From: a virus
DNA: 64,000 nucleotides
Direction: 5' to 3' (one strand)
IMG/VR virus record: IMGVR_UViG_3300021375_000007
Location: 89,458 to 153,457 of that record
The notes under the pieces were generated by a model. It ran no database searches. It saw nothing but the letters and a program-made list of their open reading frames with translations, and had not been told where the DNA came from. A program made the translations under genes and the position numbers. This document shows, one piece after another, positions 38,512-46,070 of the stretch (position 1 is its first letter; each line of letters begins with the position of its first letter).

Positions 38512-38859
38512 TTATAAATATACTTCTCCACCGTTCTCATCATCCTCGAAGACTGATACATATTCACATTCAAACTTCTCAAGCAATTCCTTTGCAATCA
38601 TTTCACAGCTTTTGGCTCCAAAATAATGAGACCTGTAATCTGATCTATAATATCTCATATTCAGATAATCCATTACATCTCTTTTGAACATAATAAACTC
38701 AACATCTCTATCATCATGATTGACTTTCTTCTTAAGTGTAACATGAAACATATGACGATGAATATCAGATAGGAATCCAACTTCAGGAAATATCTTTTTA
38801 GCATCCGGCCAATTATGGAGGCCATCTATTGCTAACTTAACTATTACATTTGTCTGCAT
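38512..38859 (-). CDS. Conserved phage hypothetical protein
   Basis: 115 residues. The block GLHNWPDAKKIFPEVGFLSD then IHRHMFHVTLKKKV and FGAKSCEMIAKEL is shared by a phage/bacterial family without known function. His-rich positions might bind a metal. The stop codon lies at the tmRNA promoter. Confidence 0.65.
   Translation of the reverse strand: MQTNVIVKLAIDGLHNWPDAKKIFPEVGFLSDIHRHMFHVTLKKKVNHDDRDVEFIMFKRDVMDYLNMRYYRSDYRSHYFGAKSCEMIAKELLEKFECEYVSVFEDDENGGEVYL
38513..38521 (-). promoter_or_regulatory. Late-type motif before tmRNA
   Basis: ATATTTATA directly before the acceptor piece, inside the last codons of the upstream gene. It would start the precursor near 38505. Confidence 0.5.
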
Positions 38860-38886
38860 ACTTTCTTCTTTAATGGTTATAATCTA

Positions 38887-38918
38887 TAAAAATAAGAAAT
38901 AAAACAACACTATCCTAA
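38887..38918 (-). promoter_or_regulatory. Host-type promoter with GATAGTGTTGT box
   Basis: -33 TTAG, 20-nt spacer, -7 TATTTTTA; ATG at 38859 after 27 nt. Confidence 0.6.
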
Positions 38919-39431
38919 TTTCTTCAACTGTTTTTTTACTTTTTTCCAATACCGGTTCGTTTTGCGGTTTGCATATCCTTTTGGTCCGCCATTCCAATTT
39001 CTGGCTATCTTTTCCAATGTATCATTTGGATGATGGTACTGTCGCCATATATTAAACATCTGCAATGATTTATCACGAGACCACCGATCATCTAAATCAA
39101 AGAACAATCCATTATCTGTCATATTACATATTCGATTTACTTCATGAAGCATAATCTGTCTTATCTGAATACAACCAACTGCGTTTTCTTTTTTATTTAA
39201 GGCAGAATCATTGTTACTACTTTCAATCCATATTATTGCTGTAATGAGCTTATTAATACTATCTGGTACATACTTTCGCAGTTCTTCATTTTCCTGTTCT
39301 AAGACATCAATACGTTCATTTAAATGAATGTTCAGTACTTCAACTTGCTCAACCTTCAAGGCCAATCCAACATCCAATATCATTAAAGCAAGTATTAGAA
39401 ATCCTACTATTACGGTTTTTGAATTTATCAT
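38910..39431 (-). CDS. Membrane-anchored SLT-type muramidase (putative endolysin)
   Basis: 173 residues. N-terminal TM or signal-anchor helix (VIVGFLILALMILDVGLALK), a short coiled coil (LNERIDVLEQENEELRK), then a lytic-transglycosylase-like domain: AIIWIESSNNDSALNKKENA with the catalytic Glu in IESS, VGCIQIRQIMLHEV, and IARNWNGGPKGY. It would cut the glycan strand of peptidoglycan. The anchor suggests a SAR-type endolysin or entry enzyme. Confidence 0.7.
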   Translation of the reverse strand: MINSKTVIVGFLILALMILDVGLALKVEQVEVLNIHLNERIDVLEQENEELRKYVPDSINKLITAIIWIESSNNDSALNKKENAVGCIQIRQIMLHEVNRICNMTDNGLFFDLDDRWSRDKSLQMFNIWRQYHHPNDTLEKIARNWNGGPKGYANRKTNRYWKKVKKQLKKLG

Positions 39432-39676
39432 ATTTGTTTATCTAAAAGTTTAACAGTTAAGCCAGCCTTTGCTAAAGCTGCATATATACCGAATATCGTA
39501 GGCTCGAATCCAGACATTACTTGACATTTACCAGTTGCTTCTATAATCTGAATTATTTGTGCTGATACTATAGGATTCTTATTACATGCCGTACGCAATA
39601 TATGGTCTACGTATGTCACGGCATTATAATCATCATTGTATAAGTACAAATAAATACGCTTACGTCTTGCTGGCAT
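39428..39676 (-). CDS. clpS: ClpS-like adaptor
   Basis: 82 residues. LYLYNDDYNAVTYVDHILRT fits the ClpS start (NDD-N, then V..L), followed by ACNKNPIVSAQIIQIIEATG and KCQVMSG, and LAKAGLTVKLL at the end, close to ClpS of flavobacteria (GKC, then AGL). ClpS presents N-degron substrates to ClpA/ClpC. It lacks the long N-terminal extension of host ClpS. Lies about 0.9 kb from the tmRNA. A ClpS domain call is from pattern only. Confidence 0.7.
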   Translation of the reverse strand: MPARRKRIYLYLYNDDYNAVTYVDHILRTACNKNPIVSAQIIQIIEATGKCQVMSGFEPTIFGIYAALAKAGLTVKLLDKQI

Positions 39677-39868
39677 TTATATATTATCTTTGATCTTTGC
39701 TAATTCAGCACATTTTTCATACTCTTCCTTTAGTGTATAATGCTCTAGTAATGTATCAATAAAATCTGCTTTATGTGCCGGCGTAAAGTGTCCCGGCCAT
39801 GGATCGATGTCTTCATCAATAAGCGTGTTATATATCTCATCTAATGCTTGATCTAAATAATTTTCCAT
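39677..39868 (-). CDS. Small conserved phage protein, 63 aa
   Basis: Start set at 39868, because a host-type promoter lies just before it and the longer frame would begin upstream of the promoter. Ends EEYEKCAELAKIKDNI, like the 23128-23346 protein. The message is probably leaderless. Confidence 0.55.
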   Translation of the reverse strand: MENYLDQALDEIYNTLIDEDIDPWPGHFTPAHKADFIDTLLEHYTLKEEYEKCAELAKIKDNI

Positions 39869-39871
39869 ATC

Positions 39872-39903
39872 TAAATATAATAAAATTGTTTTAAAGGACC
39901 AAA
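39872..39903 (-). promoter_or_regulatory. Host-type promoter, leaderless start
   Basis: -33 TTTG, 20-nt spacer, -7 TATATTTA, 3 nt before the ATG at 39868. Confidence 0.6.
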
Positions 39904-39927
39904 TCAATGATACTTTATCTGATGGCT

Positions 39928-40524
39928 TCACGGTAACTTGAATTTGATGTAATCTTTCTCGTCAGCCGGTACTTCCTGAGAACCAGGTATCATTTTCTTC
40001 ATGTATGCTCTATAGAGCTTATCACGTCTATTATCATCCTTACCAGTTGTTTTAGATGGTTCATATGTTAAATATTTGTATTCTGGATTAGATTGTAGAT
40101 AATATAATACAATTACAGCTACCGTAGACATTACCTTAAACAACTCGCCTCTGTTAGTAACTGTACTATATTCTGCTCGATCGAAATAGGTGGCACCAGG
40201 CACTTCTGCGACAAAGGATACTTCTATAGTATCATCTCCTACATCCCAAAAATTAACAGAATATTCAAGTCCCGAATCTGTTGCAAATGTAAATTCATTT
40301 GAATATGTTCCACGACCAGCTGGCTTCCATTTATATGCATCTGCACTTGCATCCCCAACCTCATTTACATTTTCTTTGTTGATTTCAATGGCGGCTAATT
40401 GCTTGAGTGCCTTTTCTTTGGTAGCATGAGTACCTAATCGCTTTCCACCTTTCTTCGGATATACGACCCATTTGTCATCTACCTTCTTAATAGTTTCTGA
40501 TAATAAATCTATTAGCTTGATCAT
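39928..40524 (-). CDS. Putative internal protein, MIKLIDLLSE leader
   Basis: 198 residues. The leader MIKLIDLLSE|T is followed by a short module WVVYPKKGGKRLGTHATKEK and ALKQLAAIE, which is common in T4-type head-associated proteins, then a second site ENVNE|V. The C-terminal domain (about 65-198) ends in a GNAT-like stretch (KYLTYEPSKTTGKDDNRRDK, then LYRAYMKK). The acyltransferase idea is tentative. Confidence 0.6.
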   Translation of the reverse strand: MIKLIDLLSETIKKVDDKWVVYPKKGGKRLGTHATKEKALKQLAAIEINKENVNEVGDASADAYKWKPAGRGTYSNEFTFATDSGLEYSVNFWDVGDDTIEVSFVAEVPGATYFDRAEYSTVTNRGELFKVMSTVAVIVLYYLQSNPEYKYLTYEPSKTTGKDDNRRDKLYRAYMKKMIPGSQEVPADEKDYIKFKLP

Positions 40525-40542
40525 TAGTATACCTTTAATATT

Positions 40543-41175
40543 TTAATTGTCCCAAATAACGTTTTTGAACTTCTCAGGTGATAATCCAAAATAATCAGTG
40601 CGCCATTTTGTTTGTTCAAAGAAATCCAGATGATACCATTCATCTTTCTTTTTCCATAGCGTTATAGCAACATCATCCCAATCCTGATTCATTACAAATT
40701 GCTCTATTTGAATCTTCTTTTCCGTAACGGCATCATATTCAAAAGAATCCCATTCATAATGAAATACTTCAAATACGGCATCAGGTGATACATAATCAAT
40801 TGATATATCAATTCCCCATTTAGGTTTCATTTTTACGAGTTTATATAGCATTGGATTATGGTCTCGCGCTACCTCTTCCAATTGATCTTTAGCCTCTTCG
40901 GCAAAGCCTTTACGCTCGAACAGGTCTGAATGATTTATATGAGCACCATCTCTTTTATCCCACGTGAGCCAATCATATCGCAAGCAATCTTCATGTCGCC
41001 TCTCGATAGGATTAAATCCATTTGATGCTAAAAACGCTTGTTCGGCTTTAGTTAAATGGTAACCATTTTGATCAAATAGGTTTACAGAATTTTTATCTTT
41101 TAATATCTCAAGATTTTGAGTTGGGGTTATAAAGCAATCTTGCCTATGTAAACTATCCAAGCTGGATACTAGCAT
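40543..41175 (-). CDS. Conserved phage hypothetical protein
   Basis: 210 residues. Blocks such as NGFNPIERRHEDCLRYDWLT and KPKWGIDISIDYVSP with EVFHYEWDSFEYD recur in marine T4-type phages. Function unknown. Confidence 0.65.
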   Translation of the reverse strand: MLVSSLDSLHRQDCFITPTQNLEILKDKNSVNLFDQNGYHLTKAEQAFLASNGFNPIERRHEDCLRYDWLTWDKRDGAHINHSDLFERKGFAEEAKDQLEEVARDHNPMLYKLVKMKPKWGIDISIDYVSPDAVFEVFHYEWDSFEYDAVTEKKIQIEQFVMNQDWDDVAITLWKKKDEWYHLDFFEQTKWRTDYFGLSPEKFKNVIWDN

Positions 41176-41177
41176 TA

Positions 41178-41513
41178 TTACCCTTTAAGTAACTTATTTT
41201 CTGTCTCGAGCTTAGATACTTCTTTTTCAAGGTATTCAACTTTAGTAGTTAATATAGCAACTTCAGCTGTCAATGCAATTACCTTTTCACGTAAAGTATC
41301 TTTCTGTTCTGCTGAATCATCTAATAATTCTTCCAGCTTTCGTACTCTATCCTTTAAATCATCACGGTATAGATTCTTTTCTTCTTGTTCGTGCGAATCT
41401 TCTTGTTTACGTAGTTCCATTCTCTTCTTATAATAGTCCCAAGCAGCTGTAGAACCTAATACGGTTATCAAAGTAACTACTATACTAATAACATTAGTGT
41501 TCTCTATTGGCAT
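41178..41513 (-). CDS. Membrane-anchored coiled-coil protein (spanin-like?)
   Basis: 111 residues. N-terminal TM helix (VISIVVTLITVLGSTAAWDY) then a long coiled coil to the end. The layout is that of an inner-membrane spanin or tether, and holin-like and muramidase genes are close, but no partner lipoprotein is seen here. Confidence 0.5.
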   Translation of the reverse strand: MPIENTNVISIVVTLITVLGSTAAWDYYKKRMELRKQEDSHEQEEKNLYRDDLKDRVRKLEELLDDSAEQKDTLREKVIALTAEVAILTTKVEYLEKEVSKLETENKLLKG

Positions 41514-41911
41514 TTCTTCTCCCTCGTCCTGCAGAAATTAAGCTGCTTTTTTGTTTTCCATAATACAAACCAAACTACACTTAACTGTACCATAAATGTA
41601 ATCATATCCGTCGACCAACACCAGCACCAAGCGCATTGAGCTAGCATTACTAATAAATATGTCCAAATGATCTTCACACCCCAATATCGTAACGCAAGAT
41701 TATGATTTAATAATCCTAACAAATTAACACCTGCGCCAATAATTCCTATGCCTGCCCACCATGATGGTATGCCTGGTACTATATCTACTTGAAATGGATT
41801 AATAAAAGCTGCTACTAATAATATAGCAACCTCAAGTAAATCAGTATCAGAAAATAAGTATATCTCCCGGATGTTTCGCTTCCATTCTGATAATTTATTA
41901 GGTAGTTTCAT
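41504..41911 (-). CDS. Multi-pass membrane protein
   Basis: 135 residues, three or four hydrophobic helices (LEVAILLVAAFINPFQV, AGIGIIGAGVNLLGLLNH, IIWTYLLVMLAQCAWCW, FM VQLSVVWFVLW). Between holin-like and coiled-coil membrane genes; a lysis role is possible. Confidence 0.55.
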   Translation of the reverse strand: MKLPNKLSEWKRNIREIYLFSDTDLLEVAILLVAAFINPFQVDIVPGIPSWWAGIGIIGAGVNLLGLLNHNLALRYWGVKIIWTYLLVMLAQCAWCWCWSTDMITFMVQLSVVWFVLWKTKKQLNFCRTREKKCQ

Positions 41912-42138
41912 TCAGATGCCTTTTTTGGTATAATCTTATCTAAAGACGTACCAAAAAGAGCTCCAATTGTTATATATTCAACTGCTGTGACTAATTCTGG
42001 TGCTGGTGCAATATCTAATGTAGTAAAGCTATTACAAACCATTGTTACTGTTAATGCTATAAATCCTAGAAAGCCTATCACCCGTTTAGATGATATCTTT
42101 GAAGATTCAGAAAGCATGCTTGACATAAATGTTTTCAT
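41908..42138 (-). CDS. Holin-like membrane protein
   Basis: 76 residues. SSKRVIGFLGFIALTVTMVC and ELVTAVEYITIGALFGTSLD form two membrane helices. The pattern closely recalls small holin-annotated proteins of Bacteroidota phages. The N-terminus MKTFMSSMLSE|SS also fits the (L/I)-x-E pattern, which may be chance. Confidence 0.55.
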   Translation of the reverse strand: MKTFMSSMLSESSKISSKRVIGFLGFIALTVTMVCNSFTTLDIAPAPELVTAVEYITIGALFGTSLDKIIPKKASE

Positions 42139-42174
42139 TTATTCCTCCATATGACGTTCATAACGTTAGTTTTA

Positions 42175-42657
42175 TCATTTTATTGGTCCTCCGCCTACCC
42201 AGGCATCACATGTACGTGCACCTGCACACTTAAACCAAAAGAATTCACAAAACCCTATATTAGCATTTTTAACTACTGCCTTACCTTCATCTCCAATTGC
42301 CTTTTCTATTTTAGCTAATGTTGATTTTTTTTGATCAAACGCTCCACAATTGCCACATCTAGATGCTTTGGCAGATTCCAATGTAGTATCCCATAACTGT
42401 GCTTTCTTTTCCCAGAATTCAACAGAACCTTTTTCATCTGATGGATTAATAGGACCATAGCTATATTCTTTGATAGTTTGGTTGCGATTTAATGTGTTGA
42501 GATCTAAATCAGTTATAGAATCTTCTGGCTTTACTTTTTTGCCTTTGATTTCTTTTTCTTTTTCTAGAGCCGCTGGAGTATTATATCCTGGCCAATCCGA
42601 TAAGGCTCGGCCTTCAAGTATAATATCCTTTAATGTATTCTTTAAAGATATTTTCAT
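42175..42657 (-). CDS. Putative internal protein with four-cysteine cluster domain
   Basis: 160 residues. Leader MKISLKNTLKDIILE|G. The C-terminal half has ASRCGNCGAFDQ, then GFCEFFWFKCAGARTCDAW and GGGP. Cysteine spacing and the final C-x2-W recall high-potential iron-sulfur proteins and a known T4-type phage family; a zinc site is the alternative. TAATG/ATGA-type coupling to the polyprotein gene. Confidence 0.6.
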   Translation of the reverse strand: MKISLKNTLKDIILEGRALSDWPGYNTPAALEKEKEIKGKKVKPEDSITDLDLNTLNRNQTIKEYSYGPINPSDEKGSVEFWEKKAQLWDTTLESAKASRCGNCGAFDQKKSTLAKIEKAIGDEGKAVVKNANIGFCEFFWFKCAGARTCDAWVGGGPIK

Positions 42658-45600
42658 TACATTGTCTCTAATTGATCTAAGGTTTTAGTTAATCTCATTC
42701 CTGGCTTAAAAGTATCTCCGGAATTGGTAACAGAATATGTTAACTCTTCTGGTTCAACTGACATTACAATTCCTTTGGATCCATGATGTGGACAGGTTGG
42801 ATTAACATTTTGAACCAAATCACCTACCTGATAGATATATGGGGAAGATACATCTTCATTCATTTCATAAGGTGTCTTAGTAAGATCTAAATCAGCCAAT
42901 TGCTTGCGAAACTCATCTTCAAGATTATATTTCTTAAGAACAATTCTAAATGCATCTAAATACTCTCCACCATTAATCTCTCTATCCGAAACAAACATAT
43001 CAACCATTTCTTCGAAATCCTTACGCTTAACTGCTTTTCCAAATGCATTAATGGCATCGGCCATTGCTTGCTTTTCTAATTGGTTTCCACGTTCCTTCCA
43101 AGAATCATATGAATTGGCTTCATTAACTGACTCTTGAATGTACTCTGGATTGATTTCGTGCTTTTTACCTTTAGCATCTTTTACAATTAAAAACTCTGAA
43201 GGTCCACTTATTAGACCAGTTTTCTTATATCCTATAACCTCTAGATCTTGATCCTTTATATCGAGAAAGCTTATAAGATTAATATCTGGCTGTAGTTTTA
43301 CTATTGAACCTTTCTTAGGCAGACTTGCTTCATTAACTGATTCTTCATCTAGATTTGCCCATGGTCCAAGTTTCTTGATAGAACCATATGAGATATCTTC
43401 TTTTTCTTTAATATCAAGAATTTCCTTTGTATGAGTTATGAGATCCTTAATATCGGCTCTTGGATCTATATCTGCCTTTTGCAAATAACTTTTCACGCGG
43501 TCCTTGTCAGATTTTGAAATGCCCATACCATTGATATGCTTGAGAAGCTCCTTATCTAATTTATTGGCAGCTTCGTTAACTTTTGATTCTTTATATGAGA
43601 ATGGGTACGCTATATATTCTTTTCTATCCCAGGCCTTTTTAAATTTGGCCATTGGTAATTTTTCGGACTGATTATAAAATTCTTTAGCTTCTGGTCCGAA
43701 TTCATTACGTAATGATTTCATATCATCATATACAACTGTTACGCTATTACCATCAATTGATTTGATAGTAGCGATTACACCATCATATTGATTTTGTACT
43801 TTATCGCCTACCTTGAGTCCATCAATGCTTTCATTAACTGATTCTTTCATTAAAGATTTCAATAAGTTCATAGCCTTTTTATATGCTATATCTATATTTC
43901 CTGATTTTTCAATATCTTTAATCGATTTACCATGTCCTAATGATTTTAATATTTTTATAGCCTTTTTATATGCTATATCTATATTACTAGAGTCTTCAAC
44001 ATCATCAATTTGTTTTTGGGTTAGACCTTCATTAACTGATTCCCTTAATAAAGCCTTAAGACGTTTTAATTCCTTTTGCAGAATCATTTCTGTTTCATTG
44101 GTTAATGGATCGCCATTAGCATCAATTTCAGTATCGAGCATTTCTTCAACATCTTTGATTAATCGCTTTACTCCAGCCTTGCTAGGTCCTTTTGGAAAGT
44201 CATGCGCTTCATTCTTAGCTAATTTACCATAATGTTTTTTCAGATACTTTACAATAGATTGGACACTGTCATCCTTATATCCTAAGGTTGGTGTTTTCCT
44301 AGTTGCCATATTCTTTACAGCTCCATCGTCATATATGTTATATGAGCCACCATCAAATTCTACACCATCATAATCCAGATCAAATGAATCTTCATCTAAT
44401 GTTGTCATATTAACGGTAACCTTTACGCCATCAGTTATCGAAAGTGCTTTTGCAAATCTCTTTGCAACTTCCAATGTTTCTTCTTTTGATAGGCCGTACG
44501 GACGTCCTCCTCTAGATTCTTTAACACTGACTGATTCGGCCATTGCTTCTATATCATATTGAATTCTTTCCAATGGCGTTTCATCATTAAACACTACATT
44601 TTTCTTAACCCAATCAATTAAGCCTGGCTCATTATTAGCATTCTGTGCCATATCATATGCATTTCTCCAACCTTCATTGGATGATACATCATCAATCCAT
44701 TGATCGTATTTTTTCTGAGTCCATTGGACTTTAGGTGCTTTTGCTTTCGCTTTATAAGTATCCTTCGAAGGATCATAAACTCCTATAGGATCGCCTGTAT
44801 ATCCTTGCATTTGCTGTCTAAACTTCTTGAGTGCGTAATCAGCATCTTCAATAGCAGAACTATCAGAATAAGCACCATACTTCTCTCGGCCTAATTTGAT
44901 TTTCATCTTTTTCTGCCTGGCAGGATCTATTTCAAAATGAAGATCTCGTAACATTGTCCGAGCATCCTGGCTCTCGTTAGTAAGTTCATCAATTGGCTCT
45001 TTCTTAAGTGCGGCTTCTTTATCCTTTAGCTCTTTCTCTTGCTTCTTAATAACATCCATTTTAGCTTTGAACACCTCTTTAGAAATTTCAGTTATTCCAT
45101 TAATGGTTTCATATACTGATTCTTGCTTTGGTGATTCATCTTTAAGCTTCTGGATGAATTTCTTAATATCATCTTTGTTCTTAATACCTAGATCATATAG
45201 CAATTTAGCTATCACTGGAATACTTACTGTTAATAATGCACCCCATGATGGATCCATATGTGGTGGCAATGCTTCGGATAAGTTTCTTTTTGTCATTTTA
45301 AATCCTTCCTCGGTAGTTGGCTCTTCTTCTGGCTCTTCTTCTGGCACTTCTTCGTCTGGCATATCATCCTCACCTTCTTCACCTCCCTCCTCGGGAGCTT
45401 CTTCATCACCTTCCGGTGCTTCCTCAGGCTCATCTGGTTTGAATTGATCTGCCATTGCCGTATTATATGTTTCTAAATCAATAATATTATCAGCAACTAA
45501 TAAATGATCGATATCTTGATATGAGAATGGTTCCATTTCGCCATTCGGTTCCATACCGTGTCCTATTATAGGATTTTCTACATCATCAGCATCGGTAATA

Positions 45601-45692
45601 GTTAAATACCGGCTATCGACATATACTTTTAGAGGAACACCTGTTACTGCATATTGAGCAATAATAGTGTTGTCAAAGAATTTTTTGTCCAT
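42657..45692 (-). CDS. Giant polyprotein-like internal protein with ESVNE linkers
   Basis: 1011 residues. An N-terminal ~80-residue domain is followed by an acidic Pro/Glu linker (86-130) and NLSE|A at 140. The C-terminal half has ESVNE followed by A, G or S at residues 551, 617, 784 and 854, plus ESKVNEA at 702, spaced 66-85 residues and separating small modules. One module is a tandem repeat (SNIDIAYKKAIKILKSL, SGNIDIAYKKAMNLLKSL). The last ~65 residues (YQVGDLVQNVNPTCPHHGSK) are a small domain common in T4-type phages. Cleavage by the prohead protease into many peptides is inferred. Confidence 0.7.
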   Translation of the reverse strand: MDKKFFDNTIIAQYAVTGVPLKVYVDSRYLTITDADDVENPIIGHGMEPNGEMEPFSYQDIDHLLVADNIIDLETYNTAMADQFKPDEPEEAPEGDEEAPEEGGEEGEDDMPDEEVPEEEPEEEPTTEEGFKMTKRNLSEALPPHMDPSWGALLTVSIPVIAKLLYDLGIKNKDDIKKFIQKLKDESPKQESVYETINGITEISKEVFKAKMDVIKKQEKELKDKEAALKKEPIDELTNESQDARTMLRDLHFEIDPARQKKMKIKLGREKYGAYSDSSAIEDADYALKKFRQQMQGYTGDPIGVYDPSKDTYKAKAKAPKVQWTQKKYDQWIDDVSSNEGWRNAYDMAQNANNEPGLIDWVKKNVVFNDETPLERIQYDIEAMAESVSVKESRGGRPYGLSKEETLEVAKRFAKALSITDGVKVTVNMTTLDEDSFDLDYDGVEFDGGSYNIYDDGAVKNMATRKTPTLGYKDDSVQSIVKYLKKHYGKLAKNEAHDFPKGPSKAGVKRLIKDVEEMLDTEIDANGDPLTNETEMILQKELKRLKALLRESVNEGLTQKQIDDVEDSSNIDIAYKKAIKILKSLGHGKSIKDIEKSGNIDIAYKKAMNLLKSLMKESVNESIDGLKVGDKVQNQYDGVIATIKSIDGNSVTVVYDDMKSLRNEFGPEAKEFYNQSEKLPMAKFKKAWDRKEYIAYPFSYKESKVNEAANKLDKELLKHINGMGISKSDKDRVKSYLQKADIDPRADIKDLITHTKEILDIKEKEDISYGSIKKLGPWANLDEESVNEASLPKKGSIVKLQPDINLISFLDIKDQDLEVIGYKKTGLISGPSEFLIVKDAKGKKHEINPEYIQESVNEANSYDSWKERGNQLEKQAMADAINAFGKAVKRKDFEEMVDMFVSDREINGGEYLDAFRIVLKKYNLEDEFRKQLADLDLTKTPYEMNEDVSSPYIYQVGDLVQNVNPTCPHHGSKGIVMSVEPEELTYSVTNSGDTFKPGMRLTKTLDQLETM
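43870..43985 (-). repeat. 29-nt perfect direct repeat inside polyprotein gene
   Basis: Identical 29-nt copies at 43870-43898 and 43957-43985, period 87 nt (29 codons), encoding the IDIAYKKA repeat. The linker codons (plus strand TTCATTAACTGATTC) are also nearly identical at 43119, 43329, 43830 and 44028. Confidence 0.85.
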
Positions 45693-45709
45693 TAAATTAT
45701 ACCCTTTGT

Positions 45710-45718
45710 TATAAATAT
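45710..45718 (-). promoter_or_regulatory. Late-type motif ATATTTATA
   Basis: 17 nt before the ATG of the polyprotein-like gene, followed by CAAAGGG. Confidence 0.5.
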
Positions 45719-45728
45719 AGGTTAAGTA

Positions 45729-46070
45729 TCATTTCCAGAAGATTTGAATGCATAATATTATAACGCATAACATTATAGATATCGCCGTTTTAATATTAAT
45801 ACCTTCTCCCATGAAGTACCACGTGAAGATGCTCATTATAATCATTCCTGATGCAAATGAAAGCATTCTGCCTGGCCATAAGAGTCCATCGAAATGTTCT
45901 ACGGCATATCTAGTTGATAGTAAAAATATGTATGATACTACGCTGCCGGCGGTTATTGATATCAAAACCGGGTTCTTTCTTGCCCATTCATTAAAGAATT
46001 GTGAATTAAGCTGTAACCATACCAACGCCTGGCCTATTATTAGTAAGGCCATACTAATTAATAACTTCAT
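45729..46070 (-). CDS. Multi-pass membrane protein, 113 aa
   Basis: Four hydrophobic helices (LLISMALLIIGQALVWLQ, LISITAGSVVSYIFLLS, MLSFASGMIIMSIFTWYF, AISIMLCVIILCIQIFW). Overlaps the hydrolase gene by ATGA. Function unknown. Confidence 0.6.
   Translation of the reverse strand: MKLLISMALLIIGQALVWLQLNSQFFNEWARKNPVLISITAGSVVSYIFLLSTRYAVEHFDGLLWPGRMLSFASGMIIMSIFTWYFMGEGINIKTAISIMLCVIILCIQIFWK

Noticed and set aside
38450-38520. First reading of the T-arm here as a tRNA gene
   Set aside because: No anticodon arm or D-arm exists upstream; the 5' acceptor strand pairs from the other side, which is the permuted tmRNA arrangement.
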